DNA of 64,000 bases, from contig CAWKDK010000018.1 in NCBI GenBank assembly GCA_963848375.1, positions 806,001 through 870,000 of the forward strand. The letters are read 5' to 3'. Position 1 is the stretch's first letter. The number at the start of each line of letters is the position of its first letter. A program made the translations under genes and the position numbers. The stretch is from JAJPJE01 sp963848375 (GTDB taxonomy: Bacteria > Acidobacteriota > Terriglobia > Terriglobales > Acidobacteriaceae). The notes under the pieces are model-generated. The model did no database searches. It worked only from the letters and a program-made list of their open reading frames with translations, and was not told the origin of the DNA. This document shows positions 7,108 through 16,484 of this stretch, one piece after another.

Positions 7108-8935
7108 GTGGGGAAGAAACGTTCGCTCAAATTCGCGCTGCCGCAGAGAATCCCGATCCTGTATTTGATCGTTGGAGTGCTTGTGGCGTTGAGTGTCGTG
7201 CCGATGTACTTCTACGCGCGGCAAGTGCTGGAGATCAACCGCGAACGCCTGAAGACGAATGAGATGCTTCTGCAGAATACGATCACGCGCTCCTTGAGCG
7301 ACGAGATCTCGCAGAAGATGAGCAACCTGGATTCGATGCTGGGCAATCTGGGCTCAGCGATCCAGGTGACCAGCGGCGGGGACCTGGCTGGAAATAAAGT
7401 TGGTGCTCCCGAACTGCGGGCGTTGCTTGAACGATTTGTTTCGTCGTCCAATGACATCGCGTATGTCACGCTGCTGAACACCGAGGCCAAGGGGCAATCG
7501 GTGGGACGCATCAATCCTGACGAGTTTTTACAACGCGAGTTGGAACGTGCCTTTGCCGCGGCCAGGGAAGGGCGCGCCTATAGTGGCCAAGTGCTGCCGA
7601 TTGACAGCGGCGAAAAGCATCGCACGGTGGTTCTGGTCAGTGTGCCGATCATGGCAGGCGGGCGGTTCGTCGGGATGATTGGTTCGGCGGTGGACCTGGC
7701 GTTTCTTCTGAATGATCTGGATCAGGTAAGCAAAGGCGGACTACTGGCCTACGCAGTCGATCGCCAAGGGTCGACTGGTGGCCGCGCCGCAATGGACGCA
7801 TCTTGCAGCCGGCCAGAACATGACGAAGTTGGATATCGTAAAGAGCTTCGCCGAGTCTGGTGGTCGCGTTCGCTGGGTTGCTACGTACGAATTTAATACG
7901 AATGACGATGGACGCAAGACCCCGATGCTTGGGACATACAGTCCGGTTCCCACGCTGGATTGGGCGGTAATCGCGCAGAAGCCGCAGGACGAAGCGTACC
8001 GCGGGGTGTATGAGATGCAGCGTACGGCGAAACTCCTGGCGCTGGCCGCCATCCTGGTGAGCTGTCTGGTCGGCATCATGGCGGCGCGATGGATTATCAC
8101 CCCGATTGAGATCCTGACAGAAACCAGTCGTGCCATTGCTCGCGGCGATTTTTCACGGCGCGTCAATCTGAAGAGCCGCACGGAGATTGGTGAACTCGCG
8201 CAAACGTTCAATTACATGAGCGAGGATCTGGAACACCTGGTGGCCGATCTGCGCCACGCTGCGGCGGAAAATCGCGATCTGTTCCTGGGCTCCATTACGA
8301 TGCTCGCCGGTGCAGTCGACGAAAAGGATCCGTACACACGCGGCCATTCCGACCGCGTTACGCGCTTTTCCATGATGATCGCCAAGGAACTTGGATTGGC
8401 GCAAGAAGAAGTCGAGAAGATTCGTATTTCCGCGCAATTGCACGATGTGGGAAAGATCGGTATCGAAGACCGCATCCTGAAGAAGCCGGGTGCGCTGACG
8501 GCGGAAGAGTACGAAGTAATGAAGTCGCATACGGTGCGCGGCGCGAACATTCTGCGTCCGGTCGAGCAGTTGAAAGAGATGATTCCCGGTATCGAGCTGC
8601 ACCACGAGTCGCTCGACGGTAAAGGGTATCCGTACGGACTCAAGGGCGACGATATTCCGCTTCCAGCGAGAATCATCGCTGTGGCAGACACGTTCGATGC
8701 CATGACGACGAACCGGCCTTATCAATCGGCAAAAGAGCCGGAATACGCGATCCGGATTATCCAGTCGCTCACGCGAAACAAGTTCGATGCGGATGTAGTG
8801 CAGGCGCTCACACGCATCTTTGAGCGCGGTGAAATTCGGGTAAAACGTGCGGCGACGGTCGGGGAAGAGGCCGATCCGGCAGCAGTTCCCGCCCCCAGCG
8901 ACGCAGCTCCGAGCGAAGCTGTTCCCGCCAGCTAA
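7108..8935 (+). CDS. Membrane sensor with HAMP and HD-GYP domains (frameshifted as sequenced)
   Basis: Frame 1 encodes a transmembrane helix (ILYLIVGVLVALSVVPMYFYA) and a periplasmic Cache-like sensor up to AYAVDRQG. From 7769 frame 2 continues with RLVAAPQWTHL, a second transmembrane helix, HAMP (RWIITPIEILTETSRAIARGDF) and an HD-GYP domain with RGHSDRVTRFS, HDVGKIGIEDRIL and HHESLDGKGYP. Removing one G of the GGG at 7768-7770 joins the halves into about 608 residues. HD-GYP proteins hydrolyse cyclic di-GMP; all metal ligands I can check are present. Start: GTG 7108 with AGGAG 13 bases upstream; ATG 7012 has no ribosome-binding site, but remains possible. The shift is probably a sequencing error. 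Confidence 0.85.
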
Positions 8936-9159
8936 AGCAAACAACGCCACAGATCACACGGATTATCAGGGATAAATCCAGCCGAATTTCCAATCTTAAA
9001 ACCGTGCCTGTCACGGTCATCATTAAATCGAGTCGTGAATATCCGTGAGATCTGCGGTGGGTCTTTCCTGCACAGCGGTCGCGAGTGTGCTCCCCGTATA
9101 ATGAAAGATTCCGAAGTCCGTGCTGCGTCAGCTAGAAGCACGAACTCAGGCTGGCATTC

Positions 9160-10119
9160 ATGATTCAGACTTTATTTGGCAGCACAGAAGAAGAACCGAA
9201 AAAGCAGGGCATCTTCGAGCGCATGAAGCAGGCGGTCTCGCGCACCCGCGAGAACCTGAGCGAGCGTATCGACGAAGTGGTATCGCTGAACGCGGAGATC
9301 GATCGCAGCACGCTGGACGATCTGGAAGCGACCCTGATCGGTGCAGATCTTGGCACGAAGACCACGGAACAGCTGCTGACAGCACTGCGCGAGAAGGCGG
9401 ATCGCAAGCAGATCGCCGACGTTGCCGAGTTGAAACGCTTGTTGAAGGAAGAGGTTCGCAACGTTCTGCTGCGGGCAAATGTTCAGCCGGTCGAGACGGT
9501 TGATGGCGAGCCGGAAGTGATTATGGTGGTGGGCGTGAACGGAACAGGAAAGACCACTACGATCGGTAAGCTGGCGAATATATTTCGGGCGGATGGAAAA
9601 AGTGTCGTGCTCTGCGCGGCGGATACTTTTCGCGCGGCGGCGATTGAGCAGCTTGAAGTCTGGGGAGATCGCACGGGCACCGAAGTGATCAAGACGAAGC
9701 CAGGTGGAGATCCCGCGGCGGTGCTTTTCGATGCGTTGCAGGCGGCGAAGGCGCGCAATCTGGACTACGTGATCGTCGATACAGCCGGGCGTTTGCATAC
9801 GAAGTCGAGCTTGATGACGGAGCTGGAAAAAATGCGGCGCACTGCGCAGCGCATTATCACGGGCGCACCACACGAGACATTGCTGGTGGTCGATGCAACG
9901 ACGGGTCAGAATGGTTTGCAGCAGGCGAAACTGTTCACCGAGTCTTCCGGCGTGACGGGAATTGTGCTGACGAAACTGGACGGCACGGCCAAGGGCGGAA
10001 TCGTGGTTGCAATCTCGAACGAACTGGGATTGCCGGTGCGATACGTTGGCGTCGGCGAGAAGGCCGGCGACCTGTTGCGGTTCGATGCAGAAGCGTTTGT
10101 CGATTCGCTATTCGAATAA
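9160..10119 (+). CDS. ftsY: Signal recognition particle receptor FtsY
   Basis: 319 residues: the NG core without the long acidic A domain of enterobacterial FtsY. N-domain helices occupy about 15-105. GTPase motifs are G1 GVNGTGKTTTIGKLA (about 124-138), ADTFRAAAIEQL, DTAGRLHTKSSLMTEL (G3) and TKLDGTAKGG (G4), ending in GVGEKAGDLLRFDAEAFV. It receives ribosome-SRP complexes at the membrane. The SRP RNA gene lies in the same window at 29290. A TATAAT hexamer at 9097-9102 may belong to its promoter. It is followed by ribD 102 bases away. Confidence 0.95.
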   Translation: MIQTLFGSTEEEPKKQGIFERMKQAVSRTRENLSERIDEVVSLNAEIDRSTLDDLEATLIGADLGTKTTEQLLTALREKADRKQIADVAELKRLLKEEVRNVLLRANVQPVETVDGEPEVIMVVGVNGTGKTTTIGKLANIFRADGKSVVLCAADTFRAAAIEQLEVWGDRTGTEVIKTKPGGDPAAVLFDALQAAKARNLDYVIVDTAGRLHTKSSLMTELEKMRRTAQRIITGAPHETLLVVDATTGQNGLQQAKLFTESSGVTGIVLTKLDGTAKGGIVVAISNELGLPVRYVGVGEKAGDLLRFDAEAFVDSLFE

Positions 10120-10221
10120 GAAGTCTATTCGTGCTGGGCTGAAGCCCCAGCCTAAGGGACGGATGGTCACCGCCTCAAAGGCCAGTGCTTTCACCACCAA
10201 AGATTCAAAGACAAATTGGAA

Positions 10222-11385
10222 ATGAACACACAGGACGAGAAGTTCATGCGACGCGCGCTTGAGCTTGCGCGCGAAGGGGTCGGTCTTACTGCACCCAATC
10301 CGGCGGTGGGAGCCGTCATCGTCGATGCCAAGGGAAAGATAGTTGGCAGCGACTTCCACACCTACGACGGTCTGAAGCACGCGGAAGTTCTGGCGATTGA
10401 GCAAGCCGGCGAGCGAACTCGCGGTGCGACGCTATATATCAATCTTGAGCCTTGCTCACACCAGGGACGCACTGGACCATGCGCGGATGCCGTAATTGCC
10501 GCCGGGATTAAGCGGGTGTTCGCGTCAATTGAGGATCCAAATCCGGAGGTGAGTGGCGGGGGCTTGCAAAGACTGCGCGATGCAGGCGTCGAGGTACACG
10601 TCGGGCTATTGGCGGAAGAGGCGAAACATCTCAACGAGGCTTTTGCGAAATATGTGCGCACGAAGCTGCCGTTGGTAATCCTGAAGGCCGGCATGACGCT
10701 GGATGGGAAGATCGCGCCGCCTCCGAGTGACGATGTGTTGCCGGCTCCGGGAGCAGGTGGCTCAAGTGGTGGATGGATTACGAGCGATGAAGCGCGAGCC
10801 CACGTGCAGCAACTGCGGCATGCCAGCGACGCGATCATGGTCGGCGTAGGAACAGTTTTGGCGGACGATCCGCTGCTGACCGATCGGAGCGGACTGCCAC
10901 GTCGGAGGCGATTGTTGCGGGTCATTCTCGACTCGCGGCTACGGCTGCCATTGGATTCTGAAATCGCCGAGACAGCTGGGGATCACAACGATGTGCTGGT
11001 GTTCTGCTCGTTTCCGGACGACAAGCGCAAGGCTGAGTTGGAGGCGCTGGGAATTCGCGTCGAACAAGTTCCGCTGGCGTGGCCGGATGGGCGTCCCGAT
11101 ATGAGGCGAGCCATGGAGCGTCTGGGCGGCCTGGGTATCACCAGCGTCCTGATTGAGGGCGGCGCGATGGTTAACTGGGCGGCCCTTGAAGGGCGTTTGG
11201 TCGATAAGATTTTCCTGTATTATGCGCCGAAGATTCTAGGCGGGACCGGCTCGGTGCCCTTTGCCGGCGGACGTGGCTTCAGCAACATGCAGGAGGCCGC
11301 GTACGTGAAGAGATTCCGGCTGCACCGTTTCGGAGAAGATTTTGCGGTGGAAGGATACTTACGAGATCCCTACGGGGAAGAGTGA
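10222..11385 (+). CDS. ribD: Riboflavin biosynthesis protein RibD (deaminase/reductase)
   Basis: 387-residue bifunctional enzyme for steps 2 and 3 of riboflavin synthesis. The N-terminal cytidine-deaminase-like domain has the zinc motifs HAEVLAI and EPCSHQGRTGPCADAV. The C-terminal reductase begins at about residue 145 (LPLVILKAGMTLDGKIA) and includes DAIMVGVGTVLADDPLLTDR and SVLIEGGAMVNWAAL. ATG 10222 is preferred over the in-frame TTG at 10216. It forms an operon with ribE, which starts 7 bases after its stop. No FMN riboswitch is apparent upstream; 10128-10160 instead holds a GC-rich palindrome. Confidence 0.94.
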   Translation: MNTQDEKFMRRALELAREGVGLTAPNPAVGAVIVDAKGKIVGSDFHTYDGLKHAEVLAIEQAGERTRGATLYINLEPCSHQGRTGPCADAVIAAGIKRVFASIEDPNPEVSGGGLQRLRDAGVEVHVGLLAEEAKHLNEAFAKYVRTKLPLVILKAGMTLDGKIAPPPSDDVLPAPGAGGSSGGWITSDEARAHVQQLRHASDAIMVGVGTVLADDPLLTDRSGLPRRRRLLRVILDSRLRLPLDSEIAETAGDHNDVLVFCSFPDDKRKAELEALGIRVEQVPLAWPDGRPDMRRAMERLGGLGITSVLIEGGAMVNWAALEGRLVDKIFLYYAPKILGGTGSVPFAGGRGFSNMQEAAYVKRFRLHRFGEDFAVEGYLRDPYGEE

Positions 11386-11392
11386 GGCACTC

Positions 11393-12037
11393 ATGTTTAC
11401 TGGCTTGGTGGAAGAAGTCGGAAGAGTTGAGAGCATTCAGCACATAGGTGGGAAGCGGCGGCTCACGGTTGCGGCCAAGAATCTTACGCGTGAATTGAAG
11501 AGTGGCGACAGCATCGCTGTGAGCGGCGTGTGTTTGACGGCGGTGGAGATTGCGCCTGATCACTTTGGCGCGGATTTGGCGGAGGAGACATGGGTGCGCA
11601 CGTCTTTTTCGCGCATCACCGAAGGCGCGCTGGTCAACCTGGAACTGCCGATGAAAGTCGACGGCCGCCTGGGTGGTCACATGGTGCAGGGACACGTGGA
11701 TGGAACCGGGAAATTCCTGGGGCTGGAGAAGATACAGGGTGCAGATGATTTCTGGCTGCATATCGAGATTCCCGAAGAACTGGAGCGCTATGTTGTGTTC
11801 AAAGGATCGATCTCAATTGAAGGGATCAGCCTGACGGTTGCGAAGATTGAAGGGAACCAGGTAACGATTGCGATTATTCCGCACACCTGCGAGATGACGA
11901 ACCTGCAATCATTGAAGCCGGGTGATCCGATTAATTTGGAGACGGACATCATCGCGAAATATGTGGAAAAGATGATGGGCGGGGAACGCGCGGAAGGGGC
12001 GATTTCGCTGGAGAGATTGGTGGCGCAGGGATTCTAG
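11393..12037 (+). CDS. ribE: Riboflavin synthase, alpha subunit
   Basis: 214 residues, the normal length, made of two lumazine-binding barrels. The start MFTGLVEEVGRVESI is the canonical N-terminus, so ATG 11393 is certain. The first repeat carries GDSIAVSGVCLTAVEI and the second FKGSISIEGISLTVAKI, each with the ligand-binding Ser/Cys/Thr pattern; GGHMVQGHVDGTG links them. It dismutates two 6,7-dimethyl-8-ribityllumazine to riboflavin. Partner of the adjacent ribD. Confidence 0.95.
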   Translation: MFTGLVEEVGRVESIQHIGGKRRLTVAAKNLTRELKSGDSIAVSGVCLTAVEIAPDHFGADLAEETWVRTSFSRITEGALVNLELPMKVDGRLGGHMVQGHVDGTGKFLGLEKIQGADDFWLHIEIPEELERYVVFKGSISIEGISLTVAKIEGNQVTIAIIPHTCEMTNLQSLKPGDPINLETDIIAKYVEKMMGGERAEGAISLERLVAQGF

Positions 12038-12079
12038 GCATCGGGTAATCGGGGAATTTGCAAATCGGGTAATCGAAAA

Positions 12080-12889
12080 TCAAACGTGCAAAGCAGAGGC
12101 GGATCCGTCTCCGGACCGATGACGGAACTGGTCGATGCTTGGGCTGTCGAGCTCGATGAACTCGCGTACGATTTCCTGTGAGCTATTAACCATTTCATCT
12201 GGCGTTCCGTAGAAAACAACTTTCGCCTCGTGCAGGAAAACTACCTTGTCGGCGACCTTGTGGGCCAGGCGCATGTCGTGCGTGACGACGACGCTAGTCA
12301 GCTTCAACTGAAACTTTAACTTCTTGATGAGATCCCCAAGTAGCTGGGCCATTAGCGGATCGACGTTAGTGGTTGGCTCGTCATAGAGAATGGCCTCTGG
12401 TTGGGCGGCGAGTGCGCGGGCAATCGCGACGGATCGTTTCATCCCCGTAGACAAATCCGCAGGCAACTGTTCGCGCATGGTCTTCACGCCAACCATGTCG
12501 AGAAGGCCGTCCACGATCTGATAGATCTGGCCTTCGTCGAGATCGCCGCGCTCGCGCAATGGAAAAGCAACGTTCTCTCCGACGGTGAGCGAGTCGAAGA
12601 GTGCGCCATTCTGAAAGACCATTGTGACTTTCTTGCGAACGCGTTCCAGTTCTACTTCGGGGAAATCAGTGATGTCCTGATAGGCGACGATGACGCGACC
12701 GGCGTCTGGTTTGAGAAATCCCATGATGTGATGGAGCGAGACGGATTTGCCAACGCCACTGCGGCCGAGGATGGCAACGGTCTCTCCGGGCATCACCGTG
12801 AAGCTGACATCGTCGAGCACCACGCGCGAGCCGAAGGCTTTGTGCACGTGCTTGAACTCGATGTACGGATTCTGTTGTGGGTCGCTCAT
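12080..12889 (-). CDS. ABC transporter ATP-binding protein, Mla (lipid-asymmetry) type
   Basis: 269 residues. Walker A is GRSGVGKSVSLHHIMG, the Q-loop is VFQNGALFDSLTVGENV, the signature is LSTGMKRSVAIARAL (normally LSGGM), Walker B is AILYDEPTTNVDP and the H-loop is VVVTHD. The FDSLTVxENVAFPLRE phrase is characteristic of the MlaF/Ttg2A group, which drives phospholipid transport between membranes together with MlaE permease and MlaD; neither partner is nearby. The start at 12889 is supported by an ATGA overlap with the mobA stop and by a poor extension upstream. Confidence 0.85.
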   Translation of the reverse strand: MSDPQQNPYIEFKHVHKAFGSRVVLDDVSFTVMPGETVAILGRSGVGKSVSLHHIMGFLKPDAGRVIVAYQDITDFPEVELERVRKKVTMVFQNGALFDSLTVGENVAFPLRERGDLDEGQIYQIVDGLLDMVGVKTMREQLPADLSTGMKRSVAIARALAAQPEAILYDEPTTNVDPLMAQLLGDLIKKLKFQLKLTSVVVTHDMRLAHKVADKVVFLHEAKVVFYGTPDEMVNSSQEIVREFIELDSPSIDQFRHRSGDGSASALHV

Positions 12890-13487
12890 GCCGTGTGTAG
12901 CCGCCGCTGCGCCCGCTCCCAATCCGCAGGCGTGTTCAGATTATCGAAGATTTCGTCGCCGAATCCCAGTTTTCTCAATTCGGCGTCATCGATTGTGCAC
13001 GTTTGGATGCGCGCGAAGAGAGGATCGATCTTGTAGTGGCCGCTTTGCAGCGAGGCTTCGGCGATCGGCCCAAATTCTTTGCGGTAGACGGCGCAGAGCG
13101 GCTGATATCCAGAGGCGAGGCGCGGGTAGGTGACCAGCGCGTCGTTGTCGCGGGCGCGTTCGACCAGATAGCGCACAAAGTCTTGTGGAACGAAAGGTGT
13201 GTCGACGGAGAGAATGAAATTCAATTCGGCGTTGGTGGAGGCGAGTGCGGCATCGATTCCGGCGAGAGGTCCGCAACCGGGGAAGCGATCGGGGATGGCG
13301 GTATCCCAGATCTGCCAACAGAAGGCAGATATGGGGCACCAAGTAATTGCACATCATCGCTGGCGGCGTGGGCAATCTCAATCGCGCGTTCCAGGAGCGT
13401 GTTCCCGTTGAGGAGGAGCGCGGATTTTTCCTGGCCCATGCGGCTGCTCTTACCGCCGGTGAGCACAAACGCCGCTACGGTGGTCAT
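12886..13487 (-). pseudogene. mobA: Molybdenum cofactor guanylyltransferase MobA, frame broken at an inserted hairpin repeat
   Basis: The first frame from 13487 gives the NTP-binding start AAFVLTGGKSSRMGQEKSALLLNG up to DVQLLG. The correct sequence resumes in another frame as WDTAIPDRFPGCGPLAG, then FILSVDTPFVPQDFVRYL and a normal C-terminus to 12886. Between them lies a copy of a 36-nt hairpin repeat (13305-13340) found at three other places. The shift is equivalent to two extra bases, unlike the one-base errors elsewhere. MobA attaches GMP to molybdopterin. The gene may be truly inactivated, or the element may be tolerated with one further sequencing error. Its stop overlaps the ABC ATPase start (ATGA). 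Confidence 0.75.
13305..13340. repeat. 36-nt hairpin repeat inside mobA (family member 1)
   Basis: CCCAG, arm ATCTGCC, AACAGA, arm GGCAGAT, then ATGGGGCACC. It matches the copy at 61613-61648 in 33 of 36 positions and has the same architecture as those at 19192 and 57025. Confidence 0.85.
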
Positions 13488-13532
13488 GGATGAATGTTAC
13501 AGGGAAGCCGAGATCGAGTGCCAGCGCTCGCC

Positions 13533-13931
13533 CTAGTTGGCCTTCTCCGGAGGCGCCCAGAGAATTTCCATTCCCACGATGCGACCGGCCAGATCGAGGT
13601 CAAGATTGGCGGCGGCGCGAATGACGGCGTCACCATTCTGACCAGGAACATCGATGAAGATACGCGGAGGAACGTAGTTCACACCCTGATGTCGACGCAG
13701 GAACGTGAGGGCATGGTCGTTGCGACAGGACTTGGGGAGTTCAAACGTGAAGTCGGCCAGATCGCCATTTTCATTGACGGATACGGCGGTTTCGACGGGC
13801 ATGCGCTGGTGAACGATACCGCCGCCTTCTTCTTCCATCATGTAGGGCTTGAAGTATACGTAGTACTGGAATCCGACAGACGGATCGAAATCGCTCCGTT
13901 CTACCTGGATCGGCATTTGGGTTTGATTCAA
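13533..13931 (-). CDS. Hypothetical acidic protein
   Basis: 132 residues without signal peptide or membrane segment. The N-terminal part is rich in Tyr/Phe (GFQYYVYFKPYMMEEEGGG). The C-terminal part NGDAVIRAAANLDLDLAGRIVGMEILWAP has the flavour of DUF2283-type sequences (DxxGRVVGIEIL), but I cannot confirm that. Codon use matches its neighbours. It lies upstream of mobA on the same strand, about 45 bases from the mobA start, so co-transcription is possible. Confidence 0.6.
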   Translation of the reverse strand: MNQTQMPIQVERSDFDPSVGFQYYVYFKPYMMEEEGGGIVHQRMPVETAVSVNENGDLADFTFELPKSCRNDHALTFLRRHQGVNYVPPRIFIDVPGQNGDAVIRAAANLDLDLAGRIVGMEILWAPPEKAN

Positions 13932-14239
13932 GACGAGAGCCTCATTTCAAGTGGCCGCCTTTTTTATCACAATAAGGAGCGGCGAGTCATGAGAAATTCA
14001 GTGATTTGAGCTATCTGGGAAGCAGGGGGTATTCCCAAAACGCTACCGCGTCAAAACCTTGAAAGACGGGTTTACAAGCTAAGAAAAGGAACATAGGCGG
14101 TTTCGTAAGCCAAGGAAACCAAAGGGTTAGGTCCTAATCCTGGTCGCCGAAACCGCACGGATCATGTATATAAAGGAAAGCGTTTGGTCTTCGGTGTTGG
14201 GGTTTATGAACCGGATTCCAGTGCTGGGGGTGCAATGTT
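13932..14239. other. Structured intergenic leader upstream of the BON-domain lipoprotein
   Basis: No gene. The stretch 14041-14160 is rich in potential structure: GCGGTTTCG (14097-14105) pairs perfectly with CGAAACCGC (14148-14156). Inside lies the near-palindrome GGGTTAGG-T-CCTAATCC (14124-14140). Further upstream AAAACC-TT-GAAA-GAC-GGGTTT (about 14054-14073) forms a GAAA-capped hairpin. The lipoprotein starts 84 bases after the outer stem. A regulatory RNA or operator is plausible; I cannot name a class. Confidence 0.4.
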
Positions 14240-15383
14240 ATGGAGAAAAAGACGGTAATCATTCCAGCGCGGCTGCTATTGCTTGCGCTGCTGGTCTCAT
14301 TAGTGCTGGCGGTAGGCTGCAGCCGTACGCCCACGGACGCGAAGCTCACGTCCGATGTGCAGAGCCAGATACAGGCGGACAAGAGCATCACGAATAAAGA
14401 TCAGGTCACGGTACAGGCTTCAGGCGGAGTGATCACGCTATCGGGGACGGTGGCTTCGGACGCGGAACGCAGCCTGGCCGGAATTGACGCCGGCAAAGTT
14501 GCGGGCGTGAAAACGGTGGTGAACAACCTGCAGTCCGCGCCTCCTGTTATGGCGCAAACACCGCCGCCGGTTGAAGAAGCGCCAGCGGTTGCTCCGGCGC
14601 CGACTCCAGCTCCAGAAAAGAAAGAGCACAAAAAGGCGAAGCCTACTGCTGATCGTTCGAACGACCAGGATCAAGCACCGCCGCCAGCGGCTCCCGTGGT
14701 AGCGCAGAATGAGCCTCCGGCGCAGCAGGCAGCACCGCCGCCGCCTCCTCCACCTCCGGTTCAGAAAGTCACGATTCCGGATGGAACGCAGTTGGCGGTA
14801 CGGCTGGTTGAGGCGTTGGATTCCGGTCGCAATCACGGTGGCGATGTGTTCCATGGAACGTTGGCACAGCCAATTGTTGTCGGCGATAAGGTGGTGATTC
14901 CGGCGAACTCCGATGTGACGGGTCAGGTAACGGATGCGAAGGATGCTGGACACTTCTCCGGGCAATTCATCGTTGGCGCTGAAGCTGACGACGCTGACGG
15001 TGAATGGGAAGACTTACCAGATCAGCACCGAGGAATTCTCGCAACAGGGGAAAGGCCGCGGTAAGAACACAGCGGCCAAGGTCGGGGGCGGCGCAGCGGT
15101 GGGCGCGCTTATCGGCGGACTGATTGGCGGCGGCAAAGGTGCTGCGATCGGCGCTGGCGTCGGAGCTGGTGGTGGTACGGCTGCCCAGGGCGTGACGAAA
15201 GGGCAGCAGGTAACGCTGGCGTCGGAGTCGATTGTGAACTTCAAGCTATCGGATTCGCTGACAGTGACACCGGTGGGCCATCACAATCGCAATGCTGACT
15301 CGAACGGCAACGGCACGGGCAACGGGAATGGCAGCAACGGAAATGGAAACGGCAATGTGAGCCAGAGCAACGATCAGCCGTAG
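14240..15383 (+). CDS. BON-domain lipoprotein with Pro-rich linker and glycine-zipper tail (frameshifted as sequenced)
   Basis: Lipoprotein signal with lipobox LAVGC (Cys27), then one BON domain (about residues 38-95: DVQSQIQADKSI, VTVQASGGVITLSGTV, GVKTVVNNL). A long Pro/Ala/Lys linker with a poly-Pro run follows, then a conserved beta region (IPDGTQLAVRLVEALDSG). At GGG 14960-14962 the frame must skip one base to continue as SSLALKLTTLTVNGKTYQI. After that come a Gly-zipper (GGAAVGALIGGLIGGGKGAA) and an Asn/Gly-rich tail, about 380 residues in all. BON domains bind phospholipid membranes; a role in envelope protection is inference. The shift is probably a homopolymer overcall. Confidence 0.8.
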
Positions 15384-15405
15384 ACTGGCCTGATACGAAA
15401 AAGAG

Positions 15406-15437
15406 AACGGCAGCCTTAGCGGCTGCCGTTTTTGTTT
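15406..15437. terminator. Rho-independent terminator between convergent genes
   Basis: AACGGCAGCC (15406-15415), loop TTAGC, GGCTGCCGTT (15421-15430) followed by TTTGTTTT. It serves the plus-strand BON gene. On the minus strand the hairpin is followed by CTCTTTTT, so it may also end the gpsA transcript. Confidence 0.88.
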
Positions 15438-15453
15438 TAGGTAGAGCAGGTGA

Positions 15454-16484
15454 TCAGGACGAGTAGAGTCCGACCTCACTGGTGCCGCGGCGGGTCATGA
15501 GTTCGCGGATGGCTTCGCGCGGCGACTTGCCTTCATGCAGAATCGCATACATCTGCTCGGTGATGGGCATCTCGACTTTGTGCTTGCGAGCCAATCCGAC
15601 GGCGGCGTTGGTGGTGAGCACGCCTTCGGCAACCATTCCGCGCATACCGGCGATGATTTCGTCGAGCTTGCGGCCCTCTGCCAAGTTCCACGCCTACGGT
15701 GCGATTGCGCGACAGGCCTCCGGTGCAGGTGAGCACCAGGTCGCCGAGACCGGCGAGTCCGGCCATCGTCTCGGGACGTCCGCCACAAGCGATGGTGAGG
15801 CGGGTAATTTCCGCGAGGCCGCGCGTGATGAGAGCGGCAATGGTGTTGTGTCCGAGGCCAAGACCGTCGCACACGCCGGCGGCGATGGCGATCACGTTTT
15901 TGAGCGCGCCACCGAGTTCGACTCCGGCGATATCGGTGTTGGTGTAGACGCGGAAGTTGGGATCGCTGAACTCGCGCTGCACGAAGCAGGCAAGCTCCGA
16001 ATCGGTGGAAGCGATGGTGACAGCGGTAGGATCGCCACGGGCAACTTCCTTCGCGAAGGACGGGCCACTGAGCGCGCCGATGCGTGAGGCAGAAGAACCG
16101 TTCTTCGAGAGAACTTCGGTGATCACCTGCGACATGCGCAGCAGGGTTTCATTCTCTACGCCCTTGGTGGCGCTGACGAACATAGTCTCCGGACCGAGAT
16201 AAGGCGCCATCTGCTGAAAAATGCGCCGAGTGTGGTGCGAGGGCATCACGCTGACGACGAGCTTCGCATTGCGCAACGCTTCTTCTAGGTTGTTAGTGGC
16301 GGCGATGCCCAGCGGGATGGGCAAATCGGGCAAAAAGAGTTGATTCACGCCACGCTGGGAAATTGACTCGCAAACCTCTTTCTCATAAGCCCAGAGCGAT
16401 ACGCGATGCGTTCCTTTGCGTCCCGAGAACAATGGCAAGTGCGGTTCCCCAGGCGCCGGCGCCGATGACAGCGATCTCGCTCAT
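15454..16484 (-). CDS. gpsA: Glycerol-3-phosphate dehydrogenase [NAD(P)+] (two apparent frameshifts)
   Basis: Makes sn-glycerol-3-phosphate from dihydroxyacetone phosphate for phospholipid synthesis. The three pieces are MSEIAVIGAGAWGTALAIVLG from 16484, then RKGTHRVSLWAYEKEV through NRTVGVELG, then GRKLDEIIAGMRGMVAEG to the end. Each junction needs one base removed from a run of three (CCC at 16422-16424 and CCC at 15674-15676, plus-strand view). Core motifs are intact: SATKGVE, GPSFAKEVARGDPTAV, and the catalytic Lys in ELGGALKNVIAIAAG. Because the gene is essential and both lesions are homopolymer type, I take it as functional. The start overlaps the plsY stop by ATGA, giving a plsY-gpsA pair in one lipid pathway. 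Confidence 0.9.
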
